In this document: positions 61,541 through 64,000 of the stretch, piece by piece
How the letters are laid out: each line of letters opens with the position of its first letter
How positions within the stretch are numbered: the stretch's first letter is position 1
Source: Bolinopsis microptera
Lineage: Eukaryota; Ctenophora; Tentaculata; Lobata; Bolinopsidae
DNA length: 64,000 nucleotides
NCBI RefSeq assembly: GCF_026151205.1
Contig: NC_087072.1
Span: 14,732,169-14,796,168, forward strand
Direction: 5' to 3'
Notes under the pieces: generated by a model
What the model was told of the DNA's origin: nothing
What the model saw: the letters and a program-made list of their open reading frames with translations, nothing else
Databases searched by the model: none
Translations under genes and position numbers: made by a program

Positions 61541-63771
61541 ATGGGCGATGACGAGAGTCCCGGCGGTGAGTTTAGTAGTTTAGTGTTTTTAGATTTATTG
61601 AAAGAATTGTTGCCATCTGATAAATATCAGCTATGATAGATTTAATAAATATAACGGTATTAGCAAGTAGTAGCTGTTTATTTTGACACCACATACCGGG
61701 TGTCCTTTCTCTTGAAATCATGGTTGTAACTATTTCCAATATTTTGACACCTCTAATTTATCTAAGGAGGAGGAGGGGGAGGAGATGCAGAAAATATCTA
61801 CCAATTAGTTGACCCAGCTCCCACCCCAGAACCAGAACCAACCCTAGTTTCAGAACCAACTCCCACCTCAGAACCAGAACCATCTCCAGAACCAGCTCCA
61901 ACACCAGCACCAGCACAAGATGTGGTGGTGACCCAAACAGATGACAACGGCTACACAGTCCATGTAAATCCTAACACGCAGGAAACTGCTTTTGTAGGGC
62001 AACAAGAGACCAGTGAGGCTGAGGAAGCAGAAGAAGAACCAGAGGATATACCACAGGAAGACACTGCTGAACAGGAACACGATGGTAATCTTGGCAATAG
62101 TAGGATATACATTTTGTAGGATCAGGGGTGTTAAGTCTGAAGTTAAGTACATAACCTTCCAGCCATAACATTCTAGAGTCTTTACAAGGTTTAAATGTTG
62201 TTGTTGTAAAGACCCGTATAGAGCCACCTCTAAGGGCTTTGAGACAGGTTATTAAATATAATAATCAATAATATCGAAAGTCGTTTCAAAATATTTTCAA
62301 ACTCAAAGTTGAAATCACACTCACACTAAAAAGATCAATTATTTTGTCAAATAGTAAAAATTAAAAAAACTCTCGATACATTACAGTACGTGAGCATGAT
62401 TAGCATGCCTTTCATTTTATTTGTACCACTCAAGTCCCAGAACCTTTTATCTTTTAATTCTGCTTGCTATAGTTTGTTATAATATACGGCTATTCTAATT
62501 TCTAGAAATTTTCAAGCGTGACGATGAAAATTTTATCGCGAGAATTATCTTTAAGATTTAGTGCATTAAAAAGCCGCGCGGAGTGGGGTAAGGCTTGCTG
62601 TTATCAGCGCTTTGGCAGTGAAAAATATGCTGAAATATGTCAGTCCATTAAGCGAACGTTGTTTATTACTGCTCGTTTATTGGGTGTTTGCTGTCGTCCT
62701 ATGTTATGTTATGTTATGATATGATGTCATGATTTAGCGATTATTGGTCGCTGTATTACTCAATCATCATCTATTGGACTTCCTCAAACCAGGTACGTTG
62801 TGTAGCAGAAATGCTGGCCAGCTGTCCTCTGAGTTAGCTAGTGTTGACTGTTGCTCAAGAAGCACGCGTTTTGCGTTCGATTTGTAAATATTTATTGAAA
62901 ATAAGCTAGGTAGGGACGTGATGTTCTTGTTGGTGTCTGTTTGAGCTAGTAAAGGTCCTTTAAAAAAGATGGATGCTTTGAAACATCGGTTATTGTACGT
63001 ATCTAGCCATTCGCTACTGTTCTCATGATTTGAACCATGCGTGGGTATGTTATCTGGAAACAAATTTCTAATTGATACAGGTACTGTGTTAGGAAAGTGC
63101 TTCATACCATACGGATGATACATAATATAATTATACAAAAACTACCTGAGATGTCATAACGAACAAAAATGTCCTTATATAATAAGATTAACTGATTTCA
63201 GAAGACGAATATTCCTTACAATCGTCAGTAGGCAGAGTGAAAATAAAGGTTGGAAGAATGGAGAGTGTTCATGGAAGGGCTGAGAACGGAGATGGTGTGC
63301 GTTTGGGAGGAAAGTCAGTAGGTGAGTTACCTTTCTAGTGAGTACACAACTAATTCTATAAAACGAGGTACGACTGGAACACAGCTACAGTTGGGCTATA
63401 GTGTACTTACATTTTTAATTGAATGGAATAAAGAACTCGTAAGTAAATGTCAGTGAATTTCAGTAAATCCTAATGCGTTTATCGCGCCAACTTTCAACCT
63501 TGGAAAATGACCCTACTATTCAGGGTACACCTCTTGTCAAGACAGTATGATCCGTCCACTGGCTCACATGCTGATTGAGATACTCTCACTGATCGTCATC
63601 ATCATCGGGGCAGTCCTCATGGGACTCGCTCCTAACCACCGAACCATGGATTACTTTCCGGTTATCATGATATTTGCGGTTATTTGTCTGGTGAACATTT
63701 CCTTTTACGCCATGTCTGAAGTTTCAACACGACAACGCTGCAATCATAAATATGTGGAAACGGAAATTTGA
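61541..63771 (+). CDS. acidic Pro/Glu-rich protein with two C-terminal membrane helices
   Basis: Four exons, 61541-61565, 61767-62084, 63202-63321 and 63524-63771. Each junction splits a glycine or glutamate codon after its first base and all phases agree. The product is 236 aa, starting MGDDESPG. A glycine run follows, then a Pro/Glu-rich tract (PTPEPEPT, PSPEPAPTPAPA) and an acidic region (EEAEEEPEDIPQED). After a basic middle section come two hydrophobic segments separated by a short loop (about LSLIVIIIGAVLMGL and FAVICLVNISFYAM), and a short C-tail. The absence of a signal peptide and the terminal hairpin suggest a membrane-anchored protein with a large cytosolic N-terminus. No family recognised. 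Confidence 0.7.
62767..63138 (-). pseudogene. possible retroelement C-terminal fragment
   Basis: A 123-codon open frame inside intron 2 of the preceding gene, antisense. The composition (KGPLLAQ, SLPSLFSINIYKSNAKRVLL) resembles the tail of non-LTR reverse transcriptase proteins, where F/YKGPLLWN and a K-x2-LK segment are common. No catalytic domain. Low confidence; a chance ORF is the alternative. Confidence 0.3.
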
Positions 63772-64000
63772 AAACCGGCAAGAAAATGAACAGATCTGAA
63801 GTAGTATTTCAACAGTAGAAGATTGTACACAAATTTCAAGCTGATATGATGGCTCTTTTGAGGTTATGTTGCACTTTACAGAGTAGCAAGTCCGGGACTC
63901 ACAGAGCAAGAGTGCATGCCTTCTTCTTTCAGTTTCTTTTTTTAGTTTTATGCTTTTACATTTGAGCTTGAATTGCCGCGCTGAAGTTTTCTGAATTGCA

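Noticed and set aside
62518-62724. 68-codon ORF inside an intron of the 61541 gene
   Set aside because: No family, no matching splice phase with neighbouring exons, and it ends in a TATGTTATG-type low-complexity run.

Overview
The window is nuclear DNA of an invertebrate animal. The genes have many small GT-AG introns, the DNA is AT-rich, and repeats and transposons are dense. Conserved animal or eukaryotic genes can be read exon by exon: RAD51C, LSM1, NOP14 and EXOC1. C2H2 zinc-finger genes, rhodopsin-class GPCRs, a UDP-glycosyltransferase, a CR1-like LINE and a Zisupton-like DNA transposon are also present. My best guess for the lineage is a cnidarian or a similarly early-branching marine animal; this is a low-confidence inference. 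No rRNA or tRNA gene and no CRISPR array was seen.

Layout. 0-6 kb: three tandemly duplicated C2H2 zinc-finger genes (+). A terminal-inverted-repeat MITE lies between copies 2 and 3. 6-7.9 kb: short palindromic and duplicated repeats. 7.9-11.7 kb: a dead CR1/L2-type LINE. 12.9-15.1 kb: a RAD51C-like recombinase whose Walker A lysine is replaced by threonine. 15.7-16.4 kb: LSM1. 17.1-44.1 kb: NOP14 (ribosome biogenesis), eight exons joining in frame to about 837 aa. Its seventh intron is about 23 kb and holds most of the middle of the window. It contains a truncated GPCR (-), a 12.5-copy array of a 391-bp unit that starts inside that GPCR exon, and a complete two-exon GPCR (+) with a 53-bp array grown from its stop codon. 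It also contains an approximately 12.6-kb Zisupton-like transposon with a 1,746-aa transposase/Ulp1-protease ORF. Related 325-bp terminal repeats lie at both ends of that transposon in opposite orientation. 44.3-47.5 kb: a small three-exon gene for a probable mitochondrial single-pass protein. A UDP-glycosyltransferase pseudogene (-) is nested in its intron.

48.1-59.5 kb: the C-terminal part of EXOC1/Sec3 (-), with upstream exons not found in the window. One of its introns holds a 3.9-kb fold-back element. Another holds an intronless ORF on the opposite strand. That ORF encodes a secreted papain-family pseudoprotease (active-site Cys replaced by Ala) joined to a galectin-like domain. 61.5-63.8 kb: a four-exon gene for an acidic Pro/Glu-rich protein with two C-terminal membrane segments.

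The housekeeping genes act separately in DNA repair, mRNA decay, small-subunit ribosome assembly and exocytosis. There is no operon-like co-function. The unifying feature is gene-in-intron nesting together with recent, nearly identical tandem amplification. The items most worth following are the pseudo-cathepsin/galectin fusion, the Zisupton-like element with asymmetric terminal arrays, and the GPCR-derived 391-bp array bounded by a duplicated 483-bp segment.
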